NCBI GenBank assembly: GCA_920105625.2
Contig: OV050033.1
Coordinates: 57,483,280 to 57,547,279 of the forward strand
Reading direction: 5' to 3'
Length of the DNA: 64,000 nt
Origin: Clusia tigrina
Taxonomy: Eukaryota; Arthropoda; Insecta; Diptera; Clusiidae
Positions 1 to 11,588 of the stretch are shown here, in pieces. Position numbers and translations under genes: made by a program. Below the pieces are notes generated by a model. The model made no database searches. It saw only the letters and a program-made list of their open reading frames with translations, and was not told where the DNA came from. The stretch's first letter is position 1; the number at the start of each line of letters is the position of its first letter.

Positions 1-2371
1 ACTCGGCACACACTCATTGACTAAATAGGAGTGCGGTTTGTAGCCAGCGTCACAACTACAGGTATTTGGGGCACTGCAAAATCCATGCAGACACTCGAAA
101 CTACACGTCGGCAAACATGAGTGCAACATCTCACTAGCTGGATCTGGTTCATGGTGTTCCCAGCAAATGCAGATGTGCGGAGCAACACAGTCCGCTTGCT
201 CGCAGTCCGGCGTACAGATGGGTTCACACGCATGCACCGAATTGTTGACAAAACGGTAACCCAATGAGCAAGCGCATATTTCCGGTTCCACACAGTCGCC
301 GTTCACACAGCCCAGAGAACACACCGGCGCACAGGTGGCATTAGGACCCATCAGATAGCCAGGATTGCAGACGCACACCCCCGGTGCAAAACAGAAGCCA
401 TGCTCGCAGCCCTGGGTGCAGACCGGCTGGCATAGCGGCAAGTCTGTGCGGGCAGTCTGCATATCATAACCGGGTAGGCAGGCACAAGTATCAGGCGCCA
501 CACACTTGCCGTACATGGAGCAATTCTGTGGACATATGGGCTCGCAGTACAGACTCATGCCATACAGCTGCGTCGGCTGATAGCCCTCGTCGCAAAGGCA
601 TTCATTCGGACGGTTACAGACACTGTGCGAAGGACACCGCTGTACGCACACAGCCTCGCATTGGGTATCATTTGTATTCATCACATATCCTTGATCACAA
701 GCGCATCTATCAGGTTCTACGCAGGAACTGTAAGCGGGACAACCAGAGCTGCAAACGGGTTGACATTGATCGTTGAGCGGATCAAGTTCATAGCCACCCA
801 AGCAGAGGCATTTGTTGGGCGCTTGACAGTAGCTGTGCTCTCCACAGGCCTCTTCGCAAATGGGAGCGCAAAATTCATCTTTCAGCTGGCGATAGCCTGT
901 CCGGCACACACACGTATCCGGTGCCACACAGTCACTATTCAGAGGACAGTCGTTCGCGCATACCGCGACACAGGTCACTGCAGATGCATTCTTTATACTC
1001 GATTCGTAGCCGCTGTTGCAGGCGCATACATTTGGTTGCTGGCAGTAGGCATTGGCAGGACAAGGATTGGAGCAGTTCGGTTTGCAGGCGTTCCGCTGCC
1101 ACTGGTAACCACTGTCGCAGGAGCATTTGCCGGGTGCGCTGCAGCTGCTGTGCTCTGGGCATGCCTTTGTGCATGCAGGCTTACACTGAAGATCCCCGCG
1201 GCTGACTGGATTTGGTGTGTAGCCAGAGCTGCAAGTGCACGTATAAGGAGCTGTACACTCGCTATTCTTTGGGCATGTATCGCACTCCGGTTCGCATTCA
1301 CCCCAAACTTTCTGGTAGCCATAACAGCACACGTCTTCGATATCGGAACCCCAGTAATGCTGGAAAAAGGTAAATATTTTGGAATACTCATAGAAGGAAT
1401 CAAAGGTAAAATTCATAATAGATGAAAGTGATACTGTTTGGTTTTGTCAGCTCTCTTGGTTCTTTCTGTTATAATCCCAACAAAAGCCCACAACAAACGA
1501 TAACATTCAAAACTTGAAAACGGTTTAGTATTGTTGAATAATTTGCGCCGCTTCTCTAAGCTCGTATGTGAAGCTGAAAAGTCCTAAAATATATTTGAAT
1601 ATCCAATATCCCTGTCTTGCTTCAGAATTGCTGGTTAAGTGACTGTACAATGAATTTTACGCAACAGCACTGAAACATCTCCGGCAGTATTTCACAATAA
1701 TTTTTGTGATAAGACATGCACACCATAGTGGCCAAAACAATCACAGTTTGAGCGCAACATAAAAGATGGTGACTTTTAACAGACACATAGGATCCAAACA
1801 TTGCGGCAAGACCAATTCGTGACAACCCTCAAAAATATCATAATGTTTTTCACAATAAGTCTTATCATTGAACATCCACAGAGAAACGATTAAAATGAAC
1901 GTGTTGAAGACAGCACAGAAGATGAGAACTTTTAACATATTCCTCTTGCCTCACAAATCGTTTTCCAAGATTGTTGTACATGGTTGATGGTCCTTTTTTA
2001 AGGCACAGTGCCACTATACTCACAAACACTTTCAATACACTTCAATTAAGGTTTCTTGACGTTGCCGATATATTCGATATCATTGTGGGCATTATTCGGT
2101 ATGTCTGATAAGTCGTAGATGTAAATGTATCTCTCTTCTTTAATGTTGATATGACCCTCTAGCTCACCTCCTCATCTAGATAGCTGTAAGGCTGGACTTG
2201 TGTGCCCACACCACCCCACCATTTTTGTTTCGTAACGATTCTTTCACCGGATCTCCAAACATTTCTGGTTTTCAACACAGGCACTGATTGCGTACACCAC
2301 TGGCCTTCAGTTTGTTTGGGATAATCAAGGAAGGCGCCGATAAAAAACAAAATTATAATTCTTGAGTGCAT
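1..2371 (-). CDS. Nimrod-type NIM/EGF-repeat protein, 3' end outside window
   Basis: Two exons can be read: 2371-2168 and 1359-1, joined in phase 0 (GAG|GTGAGC donor, TTTTTCCAG acceptor). Exon 1 gives a signal peptide (starts MHSRIIILFFIGAF) and a short leader containing VPVLKTR, also seen in the other cluster members. The ATG at 2371 is chosen over an upstream in-frame ATG at 2458 because it starts directly at the hydrophobic segment. Exon 2 opens with the CCYGY motif, then 12 NIM repeats (CxPxC..C....C..P..C.C..GY) with no stop to the window edge, so at least 521 residues are encoded. Whether it ends in a membrane anchor (NimC) or is secreted (NimB) cannot be seen. By family it is a phagocytic receptor or secreted regulator of haemocytes. 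The intron holds a small ORF pair, listed separately. Confidence 0.88.
1622..1790 (-). pseudogene. Decayed tandem copy of the intronic small peptide ORF
   Basis: The sequence lines up with the ORF at 1938-1741: same TTAAAAGT..CATCTT start, and an ATTATTGTGAAA block at the same spacing. The copied signal region hits a TGA stop and the YCE part is in a shifted frame. Confidence 0.35.
1741..1938 (-). CDS. Putative small secreted Cys peptide, in intron of first Nimrod gene
   Basis: A 65-codon ORF on the same strand as its host gene starts with a strong signal-peptide-like segment (MLKVLIFCAVFNTFILIVSL), followed by a short region with three cysteines around YCEKHYDIFEGC. The ORF runs into the start of a second, diverged copy of itself (about 1622-1790). 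That copy repeats the LLKV.IF start and the YCE...F..C block but carries an internal stop and a frameshift. I do not recognise the family. It may be a real nested secreted peptide gene with one decayed copy, or a relic of a duplicated leader exon. No expression evidence is available. Confidence 0.35.
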   Translation of the reverse strand: MLKVLIFCAVFNTFILIVSLWMFNDKTYCEKHYDIFEGCHELVLPQCLDPMCLLKVTIFYVALKL

Positions 2372-4560
2372 TCTAATTTGAATTCTCGAATCGACACACT
2401 TAGAGCACTCAAATACAACTGAATTAGTTTCTCGTCTAAAATGCCGCAAATATTTCATTAGTTTACTTAAGAATTTAAGAGTTTTATCGCTAATTCGCTA
2501 TTTGTGAGAAATCACGTCATCACGTTTATGTAGTTCATTGGGACTAGAAATGTACCAGTAACTAAGTACGATTATACCCGGAGTATATGTTTTGTAACAG
2601 ATGCTGAGTAATCAAAGTAGTATATATATAGCGAAGTACTCGTATGACTAGAGCTCATGTTGACGTATATATTAAAATGTGTTCAAATGTGGGTTGAAAA
2701 TAAATTGAGTGGGATAAATATAAGCCAGAATTTAGTTGTTGTTCCTTTAGATTGCAAAAATGGAATTTCACAACGAACTGGTGAGAGAACAATGGAACCA
2801 CATATCGATATTGTTGAATCAACCAGGAAACTGAGGCTTTATTTTGAAGACAAATACATTGAATTTTTGTGGAATACTTTAAGTTATAAGTGAGTAATCA
2901 AAAATATAAAAACTAAATATAATATTGTTAAGAAAGTGTGACCTGATTTTCCATTATCTTTATATCTATTAATACATTATCTTTATTACAAAAGATCTAA
3001 TGATGCAGCTCTGTGACCTGAAATATCTTTTTTCCTCGTTACATATTCTAGGAGAATCAAGTATCTTGATGAAATCGATGCCAGCGGGTGGGCGGCGGGG
3101 AAGCGGGAGTCCACCATTACAATGGAAGGACCGAGTTCAAGAAGACCTGGTACTTGGTGCTGGCTTCAGGGTGCGCTTAGCAGAGATGACTTGCGAAGAC
3201 TGATAACTTGGCAATGATCAACAATGATTGTTCGCCAATGATGATGATGATCTTGATCAAAGCTAGAAGAGTATATATGAGTATGCAGAATAATCCAGTT
3301 AATTTTCTTTAGTAGATATTATTCCTGCTTATGGTAGAACTTAGAAATGTTTTTTTACTTAGTCTTAGACCCGTTAAAAGTTCCTTACTGTGTCCTTTTT
3401 ATACAATGTTTTGTTATGTTCATAGCTATAGATGGTATCTCTAACTCCAAAATTTCATCTTAAGGATTAGTACACTTCCCTCTACAGCACCTATTTTTGC
3501 TTTCTAGTAATTATGTTAAAGGTGCTTTAATAGTACTAGAGGACTACTATACTCACTATAGGAACTTTTTGCTTGTATACTTCTATAGATATTACGCTTA
3601 CTTCAATAAATTGTATTAGAATATATTTTCATTTGCCTTTTCAAGTCATAGAAAAAAATTGTTCAGCCAACCTGATATAAAAAATTCATTCTTCAATATT
3701 TTTTCATGGCATTTTTAGGATAGAATTTACACTGAGATGAATATTGTGTTATCTAACGGATCTCATCATATCCCCACACTATTTGCATTTTAGTAAAATG
3801 ATGTTACTTTCTTATTCTATTAATTGCAAGTTAGGAGAACAAACTAATCCCCCTCTTACTTCAGATTTTCCAGTATACTATCGCCATGTTCTACAGTTTG
3901 TTTCTTTAAGTCATCTTTACTTACTGTATCTCTATTTAATTTGTGTATTACAGTTTCAGCTAATCTAGATGGCCCATTATACTATATTTTAACTGATTAT
4001 TTTTTATCCATCAATCTTATTCAAAATTTTGTTTTAGCCTCTGTTATATCGTAGTTGGTGATATTATTATTGTATGCCATATCCATTATTGTATTCCATA
4101 CACGATATGACACTAGTTTTCATAACTTTTTCATACTACCTCATAAAGATTGTTCTTGTTGTGTTTACAGCCACCATAAAAGTTTTCAGTATATTATTGT
4201 CTTCTCCCAGAGCTTGCTCTGATGGCCCTCTCTTAGTCTGCTGTATGGGTATTTTCTTCATATAATGTAGTATAGTTTTTGCTGCATTATCACTTCAGTT
4301 TATATGGCATTCCATATGCTTTCTAATTAAAGTTATTTACTTGTATGTAAGTCGATAGTTCCATTACTTCCTTTTTTTAATTTTGCTTGAATATCTCTTA
4401 TTCCCAAAAAGATTCCATTCCTTTTTCAATCACAATGCGCTTTGTTATACGATGTTCCTTCTGAGTTACCCCTGTATTTCATGACAGTAACTTCCAAACT
4501 TCCCTTCCAACATTTCTTTCAAAAATAACACAATAACCATTTGCAATGTAAAAAATTGAT
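2372..4560. other. Intergenic, divergence of first Nimrod gene; one LINE scrap
   Basis: No conserved gene is visible. The span includes the upstream region of the first Nimrod gene, with a TA-rich tract at 2621-2631, and AT-rich DNA. Short ORFs at 2657-2893 and 3744-4265 look random, with no domain or signal peptide. A LINE remnant at about 3050-3260 is listed separately. Confidence 0.6.
3050..3260 (+). mobile_element. LINE 3'-end remnant (endonuclease-reverse transcriptase tail)
   Basis: The plus strand reads GGRRGSGSPPLQWKDRVQED, resembling the C-terminal GR.GRP..RWxDxVxxDL segment typical of insect non-LTR element polyproteins. It is followed shortly by an ATGATGATGATGAT tail (about 3236-3251), as such elements often end in simple trinucleotide repeats. 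Only this fragment is present. Confidence 0.45.
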
Positions 4561-4566
4561 TTTATT
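4561..4566 (-). terminator. Polyadenylation signal of the small NimB-type gene
   Basis: AATAAA on the minus strand, about 77 bases after the stop codon. Confidence 0.5.
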
Positions 4567-4642
4567 TCCATTTGTTTAACAAATTTCTATGATTGATGTA
4601 CTGAAAACACTTTTTATAAATTATATTAACAATTACTCGCAT

Positions 4643-5311
4643 TCAATTCTCATTTGATTCCATTTCAATATCTGTTTCCGTTACGTCGAAACCTTTCGCC
4701 AGCTTTTCGGCGACCTTCTGCATCAATTCCTCCACGCTCATTTCGATCTTCACACACATACGACGTGGTATGTCGTAGCGTTGGTCCGCTCCGCAGTGCA
4801 CTCGCTCACAACGCAACGGACTAAACCAGATGCTGACATCTCGAAAACCCGCACGACAATCGCACTCATTGTGCCCCACACAGTGACTATGCTCGGGACA
4901 GCCACCGGTGCAGATAGGCCGACAAATCAGCTGCTGTTCCCGGTTAGAGTGATGTGAGGGCTCATACCCATGCACGCACACACACTTATTCGGTTCGGCG
5001 CAATAACTGTGCGGTGGACAGGCGTCCATGCAGATCGGTGCACACAGGCCAAAAATGATGGTGCGATAACCGGGACAGCATATTTGAACCGCATCCCATC
5101 GTATTCGCTCCTCGTAATCCACATACTGCTCGGTGTACGTCAGCAGTTCATGGACGTTGTGCGGACTGACTCGTGTTTTTGCCACGGGCACCTGGTACTT
5201 CACACTGGTGTTCTTCAGGCAGTGCCCATTGGTAATTGTCAGCTCGTTAGTGCTACTAATGCACGTCACTTGCACGATGAGTATACTTAATAGATTTGTT
5301 AGCACTTTCAT
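4643..5311 (-). CDS. Secreted NimB-type protein (222 aa)
   Basis: Single-exon ORF. The ATG at 5311 is chosen over the longer reading from 5431 because it begins a signal peptide (MKVLTNLLSILIVQVTC). Order: signal peptide; leader with VPVAKTRV; an acidic/aromatic stretch; CCPGY; two NIM repeats (CMDACPPHSYC.., CTGGCPEHSHC..); a two-cysteine module (HCGADQRYDIPRRMC); and an acidic amphipathic tail. No transmembrane segment follows, so it should be secreted like NimB proteins, which are haemocyte or fat-body products that modulate phagocytosis and adhesion in Drosophila. It is much shorter than most NimB proteins (roughly 350-450 aa in Drosophila, from memory), so I do not assign an orthologue. 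Confidence 0.88.
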   Translation of the reverse strand: MKVLTNLLSILIVQVTCISSTNELTITNGHCLKNTSVKYQVPVAKTRVSPHNVHELLTYTEQYVDYEERIRWDAVQICCPGYRTIIFGLCAPICMDACPPHSYCAEPNKCVCVHGYEPSHHSNREQQLICRPICTGGCPEHSHCVGHNECDCRAGFRDVSIWFSPLRCERVHCGADQRYDIPRRMCVKIEMSVEELMQKVAEKLAKGFDVTETDIEMESNEN

Positions 5312-6090
5312 TGTTTTTCGAGAACCACTCGTAATCAAATGCGAACGGAACAAACACACACTAAATCTTGACGAATTGAAAGTGCAAAGAGACTTGACCG
5401 CACGCTCGTAACTCACTCCAGAAAATGTCATTTCGCCGGGTAGTGCGTACTTGTAATTTTATCAGCACAGTTCCACCAGTTTACAGTGCAAACGATACGG
5501 GTGCTCGAACATCGACAACTCAACTGTACACTGAAACGAGTAACGAGTACCGAATCGGAGAGAGACTTGAGACTGTAGTGAGTTACTTCGCTATAAATCA
5601 TTTTAAGCTTCCGAAGAAAACTTGGTAACGCGACTTATAAATTACTCGAAGGAAACTATTGCAAGATTTTTCTACAAGTCTTGAATCTACTCTTTCGAAT
5701 TCAATGGTTTTATTATTATAAACTGTAGACTGATTCTACCTTATTACCAACCAGTGAGTATTTTTCTATGGGTATTATTATATTAAGTTAGTTGTGCTTA
5801 AAGAGGTAGCCTGGAGTCATATATACTCAGGCCAACTAGGTGCATAATAACAGTTGCACGCCCTTTCTCGACCAGAGCTCTCCACCAGTCTACTAGTGGT
5901 CCAGTGTGGTGTAAATTTATGGTTTTAGTTGCGAGAAATCTTAACCAGATATATTACTATATAGTACACGAATATTGCCAGTCTTACTTAACATACTACG
6001 ATTATTATAATATAAATACTTTATAATGGTTTTTAATTTCCTAATGAACTCGTCAAATTCGTAACAGATTTTCACAGATATAATCCTTCT

Positions 6091-6164
6091 CCAGATTATT
6101 TTTCCATCTCCAGATTCTTCTTCCTTCACCAGATTCTTCTTCCTTACCAGATTCTTCTTCCTTC
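6091..6164. repeat. Short tandem repeat, 19-bp unit
   Basis: Three to four copies of a unit like CCAGATTCTTCTTCCTTCA in tandem, immediately left of the 6218-6430 hairpin. Confidence 0.7.
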
Positions 6165-6217
6165 AGCTGCGTCTTGGTCTCCATCAGCTCTACCACCAGA
6201 TTGATTCAGCACTTGTT

Positions 6218-6430
6218 GCCAAATTTCATTTCGTCAAGGTTTTTGTATTGAATCAAAACTTACCTACAAGAGCAGATGTACGAGTATGTATATCGTGAGA
6301 AAATATGGAATTAGTGCCTTTATTTGGACTATTACTAAATAAATAAATTTTGTCACGATAAACATAATTCTGCTCTTGTAGGAAACAAGTTTTAATTCAA
6401 TACAAAAACCTTGACGAAATGAAATTTGGC
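6218..6430. repeat. Long inverted repeat (fold-back), arms about 60 bp
   Basis: The left arm (6218-6276, starting GCCAAATTTCATTTCGTCAA) is the near-perfect reverse complement of the right arm (6369-6430, ending CGAAATGAAATTTGGC). Mismatches lie only in the middle. The 92-bp centre contains a smaller inverted pair (TATCGTGA / TCACGATA). Probably a MITE-like fold-back element or a replication-error palindrome; no target-site duplication could be defined. Confidence 0.8.
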
Positions 6431-7087
6431 TACTATTTGTACATTTGTATAAAAGAAAAAAAAAATTAATGAAGCAGCTGATACAATTTTTTTTTGAGGT
6501 ACCATTTTTAATTAGTCTAGTGGTGTTATCTGCAGTTTCCAGATATATTACTACAAAGTTGAACACACTATTCTCGACCCACTCATATTGTAGACAAATT
6601 TAACTTGTTTTAAATTGCTCACCAGACATATTTCTGTCGATATTCTCATATAGTGTACGAGTATATAGTCGAGTTTCTTTCCCTCCACTTTAATTACTTG
6701 GGTAAAACATAAAAGACAACAAACGAAACATTGGTACACAAGAGGAACACTATTGTGTATAATTATTCACCTAACACATTGCATAGAAAGAACTGAGGGA
6801 GCATTGCCAATCTTAGCCAAACATTGCTATATTTGAGCCACCTCGGTTATATTGTGTTATTATTATTACAACTCGAACAGAAAAGAATTTAGAAAGAAGC
6901 ATTTTGCAACCATCCTCGGGGTATGATTCGAATCCTCGAACCCACGATTGTGACTTTCAGTTATAGTAAAAGAAACAAGTAACTGAAGATCAGATTCAAA
7001 ATAGATACTTTACTTTATACGTTGGTTTATTGTGTTCTATCAGGAGATTATAGAGAATTTTAATTTCGCTTTACTACTCAGTCTATT

Positions 7088-7165
7088 CAGATCAATATAA
7101 TATTATTATATATCATATTATATTATATTATATTATATTATATTATATTATATCATATTATATTA
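7088..7165. repeat. TATTA microsatellite
   Basis: An almost pure run of the TATTA pentamer with a few interruptions. Confidence 0.85.
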
Positions 7166-8366
7166 TATTATTATTATAATAATTAAAATCGAAATTATTA
7201 CTGTTATATTTTATTGTTCTAGTACAAATTTTCGAAGAACTCAATTCCGGATAATCGTTAGTCATGCTCTTTCTAAAAAATAGTGAACATCCTTAATCAT
7301 TTAAAAGGTATTCCTGGAAGGAATTTATATTTTTAATTTTTTTTTCTAGGATTCGGAATATATTTCTCATATGAAGTTACTAAATGAAAATAATATAACT
7401 TCTTTTATTTTTGTTAGAAACCCTGAATCATGAACAATACTGATAAACTTTTATAGATATGTGTTTTATAAAAGTAGAAGAATAACTCGTTAACCAGCTA
7501 AAATGTCGCCTTCTCTTAAAAAATATATTACAAATACCCGAATAATCGCATACCGAATACGAATACGATTATTGAAACACGAGCGTACAATTTCTATAAC
7601 TGATAAAACAAAAAAGGAAAGCATGCCACAAACATGAACAGGAATTGAGAGCAACACATGATAATTCCATTACAAGTGCATTCGCAGCCCTTTTCGTTTT
7701 ATCAAATTCATGCAGTAGCGTAGTGTGCGGAAACTTACTGAATCGCGATTCTCACTACGAGTACATATTCAAATGCGTCTTGAACGATTGGAATCCGAAA
7801 CTGTGTCTACCGGCAATAGAAACAAGTCGTCAAAGAGACTGCGAAAAAGACTACAACTAGAAAATATTACACTGACTCTCACATTTCAATGGAATAATGA
7901 CAGCAAATGTGGCAATAAAGAAAAAAAATTTAAATTGGATTTCAAATGTGGACATTGTAAGCAACTAGAATATAATGGAGTAACTCTAGCACAACTAATG
8001 TCCTGTAACAAAGTTGGAGAGTAGAGGCCAAATCTTGACAATCATGATCGAAAGTTCCTTCCTATGTTCGTATATTCCTTCCTACGAATAGAATATAATA
8101 AGACTGTAAAATCTAATTATTATGATATATAATATTATCAACATTGGAATATTAATAGTTTTAAAGTTATTCCATCACGAGAGTCTTTATTGAGTCCCAG
8201 TTTAGGAATGCTGAGGAAGTGTTAGCATGGAACACATAGCCCAAGTAAGTCAAGCCAAAAATTGATTATAGAATTCCGTGCAGTCCATATACATGGTTGG
8301 CAGTAGATTTTTAGGGAACCCTCGAAGAAGTGGGTCAGTCCACAAGTATAAGAACCCTGCTTCTAT

Positions 8367-8580
8367 AAGAGATTTCTAAGTGTTCAGCTGTTGAATAAGT
8401 GGGCTAAATCTTTACAGAGTGAATGATTTTAAATAAAAAAAACGCAAAAGACATGTACTGCGAAGACTGAGACAGAGATTTCTAGATGTTCAGTTGTTCA
8501 ATATTTGGCCAAAATCTCCACACAAAAGAACCCTGATTTGGAATAATAAAAAGTCAAATAAGACATAAATTTCGAAGACT
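8367..8580. repeat. Diverged tandem duplication of about 100 bp
   Basis: Two successive copies begin AGAGATTTCTA.. and end ..CGAAGACT. They share GTTCAG.TGTT.AATA and an A-rich middle, with many substitutions and small indels. No coding potential. Confidence 0.65.
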
Positions 8581-11500
8581 TTTTGAAGAATTTAATAATT
8601 AATCAATTCTTTTATATACTTCATGTATTCAAATCTTTGGTTAATATATGTTCTTCAGACTCAAGCTTTCATATTACTCAGAAGCAGCTCATATTATATT
8701 TTGTTATATCCTTTTGTGAATTCTGTGAATTTCCAATTATAGCTTTTGAATTGAAGGATTTAATTATTAATGCTCTAAAGATTATATATGTAACCTCCTG
8801 GAAAGCCCAGTTCAATTAATTGAACCAAATAAGCGGAACAATGTGAAATAAATTCTATGATTTAAGCTCATTTTATAGCAGAGCAGAACTATCGAAGAAG
8901 CATTGTAATCAAACGATTACCTTTACAGTTGTCTCTAATTTGATAGTTCTTTATTAAGCTAAAAGGAAAATATTAAGGGAAAAACTACGTCAAGTGGGGA
9001 TGAACTGAATGAATTGAAGGGATTTTTCTATGTAAAATCAGGATTTCCTTATGTGCACTGAACCGATAATGTAAGCGATCAAGTAAGCTTAATCCACCGT
9101 TATCAAGCATATAATTATAGTAGGACTCAGGCGCACTTTTCCTTGAAGCGTCACTGATGATTGTGACCAACAACGTTTATACATATCATGAATATCTCAG
9201 CACAATGATGCATTACCATTTGCTTATTACATCACTTTTCACGGAATAAGAGAGCAACACGTGTAGCTGTAGTACTTGCTGTTACGCCGGCATAAATAAG
9301 GTAGCATTATTCAGAAAGCGTTCAATGGAGACACGTCAGAACTTACCAGGTCCGATATGGGTCGAAACATATTAAACTTACTTTTACTCTTTGCAAGTAT
9401 GTCTAGCGTTGGCTTTTATAACACAGAAACAATTGTTGTATCACATTTTCAGAGGTGTAAAACATATCTTTCTACCTTGTAATTTGTTCGATGAATGTCG
9501 CAGAAGGTCACAATCTTTCCATCAGAAATTAATTTTAATATCAAACACAAAAGAACAATACAAAGTCATTCTTGATAAAAAGTACTGAGTTGTTCATGTG
9601 AGATGATAAGATTGCGTCATGATTAAGCTACGAATTCAGTAAAGCTATTTTAAAGAATTTAATGGGCTTACTGTCTATGATAGAGTAACTTCCTTTGTTG
9701 TGTTCAGAATTTTCTGATCCAATCCTGTCAAATTATCCAGAAATACAATTTAAATAAAGAAACATCCGTGTTTATACCAGGCAGAACCCGAATTTATCAC
9801 TTCCTCAAATTCCAGTACTATATAAAGAGACTAAAAATGTCTGAGTCTTTCCATGCACCAATTAGAGAATAGAGAGTCCACGAACCTAGGCCGAGAAAGT
9901 GTATACTTATTTCCCATAGCTAAACAGCGATGGAAGCTCAAATATAAGGTGCTCTTCTGCTGATAGAACATAATCTGCGGAATGTTCTATCAGCATAATT
10001 GGGAAATATGGTGAAGTCCTTCAAACGGACTCCAGATCATAGTCAGATTAAAGGAAGTGGATTCACTTGAAAGTAAAAGTTCTTTGTAGACAGTTTCAAT
10101 GAAATTATTTTCACATTTTCTTATACCACTTATATATAGATAGAGGAATTATAGGAACTTTTCTTTCGGTGGTATAGCATAGATCATCCATCATTTCTGG
10201 AATTACGGTTATAATTAAAAACGCCTCTCCAGAATTCTTATGGGTTTAGTGATATTATTAGCTGGCAGTATGGTTTTGTGGCCAATAGTAGTCTCGTATA
10301 GTCCATTGCTGACACTGTAATGATAACAGACAAAAATCAAGCAAAGAATATTTATCTCATAACTATCCCGCTCTCGCAGGAACTGGATTAATTATTCTAC
10401 GAAATCCTTTTTCGATGAAAGGATACCCTGCAAGCATCTTTCGAATTATAATTCTGTGCACTGCTATTGTTGTTAGTGTGGTGATCAGGGGAATCTCACT
10501 GGAAGCAATTTGGCACAATTGATACATTGAGTACCATATATCCTCAGGGTGATGCATTTATATAGTGAATCATGATACACCACTTTAGTCAAATTTCGTT
10601 TAGTTTAGGAATTTGGTACTAGTATTAGAAAAAATAGTAATATACAGAAAGATAAATATTCTGGGCATTCTTCGTTAACTTTTTCTAATGTTCTTTCATC
10701 AGTAATACGAATTTGTTTATTCCTATCTTCCAATTTTTTTGTGAGAAGTGTTTTCGAGGCACCTTGTCATCCTCTTTTAATATGGTTTGTGGTTTCCTTT
10801 AAGGTCCCCTTACTATCTATTTCTATTAAGCGGGTGTCAATAACAATCGTGGAACTGTGAGCCACCTTTCGGAGGCTCCTACCTTCCATTTCTGTAAAGT
10901 TTATGTCAACAGCTTTTGGGGGTGCCTTCCGCTTTTTGTTATTCTTATATCGACTACTTTTAGAACACTTGTTTTCGTTTATATCTTTAAAAAAATTATA
11001 CCCGCAGGGAGAGGCCCTGAAGCGACGAAATTTTGTTATTCGCATTATATGCAAGATATTTATGGAACCCGCAAAATTGCTCCCGAAATGAAGTTGATTA
11101 TTATGTTTCATATGCATAATTAAATGTAAATGATAAAATTTTAAAAAAACAAAAATTTTCGATAAGTAAATTTTTGCAGAAATATTTCTGCGATTAAATT
11201 AAAACGTAATAAAGAAAAAACTTTTTAATAAATTATAAACAAATATCCCGATAAACAAGCACAAAAACCAAGCACACTACAGGCAAATTGGAGATCAGTT
11301 GTGAAAGACCTCAACAGCTTGTATGACGGGATTGAAACCGTTGGACCAAAATTTTTCGATAAATAACTTCCAAGGAGCTGCCAGCAATTACGATTTATGG
11401 AACCACACTTGGTGGACTTCACCGACTACAAGATGCTTACAGCACTACGTGGCACTAAAGTGACCAAAAAGAAGCGCTTAGTACACCAAAATGCCTACCA

Positions 11501-11588
11501 TAAAATTTACGGAACATTTAAGAAGCAGTCCCGAATAAAAAATACCAGCGAATGGGCGCGGTTCATACCGAACTGTATAAGCGCAAAC

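Larger units (their letters stand above)
5312..11588. other. 6.3-kb intergenic region between divergent Nimrod genes
   Basis: No gene with recognisable homology is seen on either strand. The region holds a long hairpin (6218-6430), a short tandem repeat (6091-6164), a TATTA tract (7088-7165) and a diverged 100-bp duplication (8367-8580), each listed separately. Small ORFs (7645-8024, 8583-8819, 10767-11123) have no signal peptide, domain or repeat, and I treat them as chance. The ends presumably hold the promoters of the flanking genes, but no clear TATA/Inr pair could be fixed. Confidence 0.6.

Noticed and set aside
625..1425. Plus-strand ORF of 266 aa and its overlapping frames
   Set aside because: It is the antisense shadow of the minus-strand NIM exon, whose cysteine pattern is unambiguous.
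2620..5600. 12-mer TACTTCGCTATA upstream of the two minus-strand genes (2626-2637 and 5583-5594), as a shared promoter element
   Set aside because: The two copies are in opposite orientations, and a 12-mer match is expected by chance in 64 kb.
10767..11123. Overlapping ORFs on both strands near 11 kb
   Set aside because: No signal peptide, domain, repeat or splice support; treated as chance.
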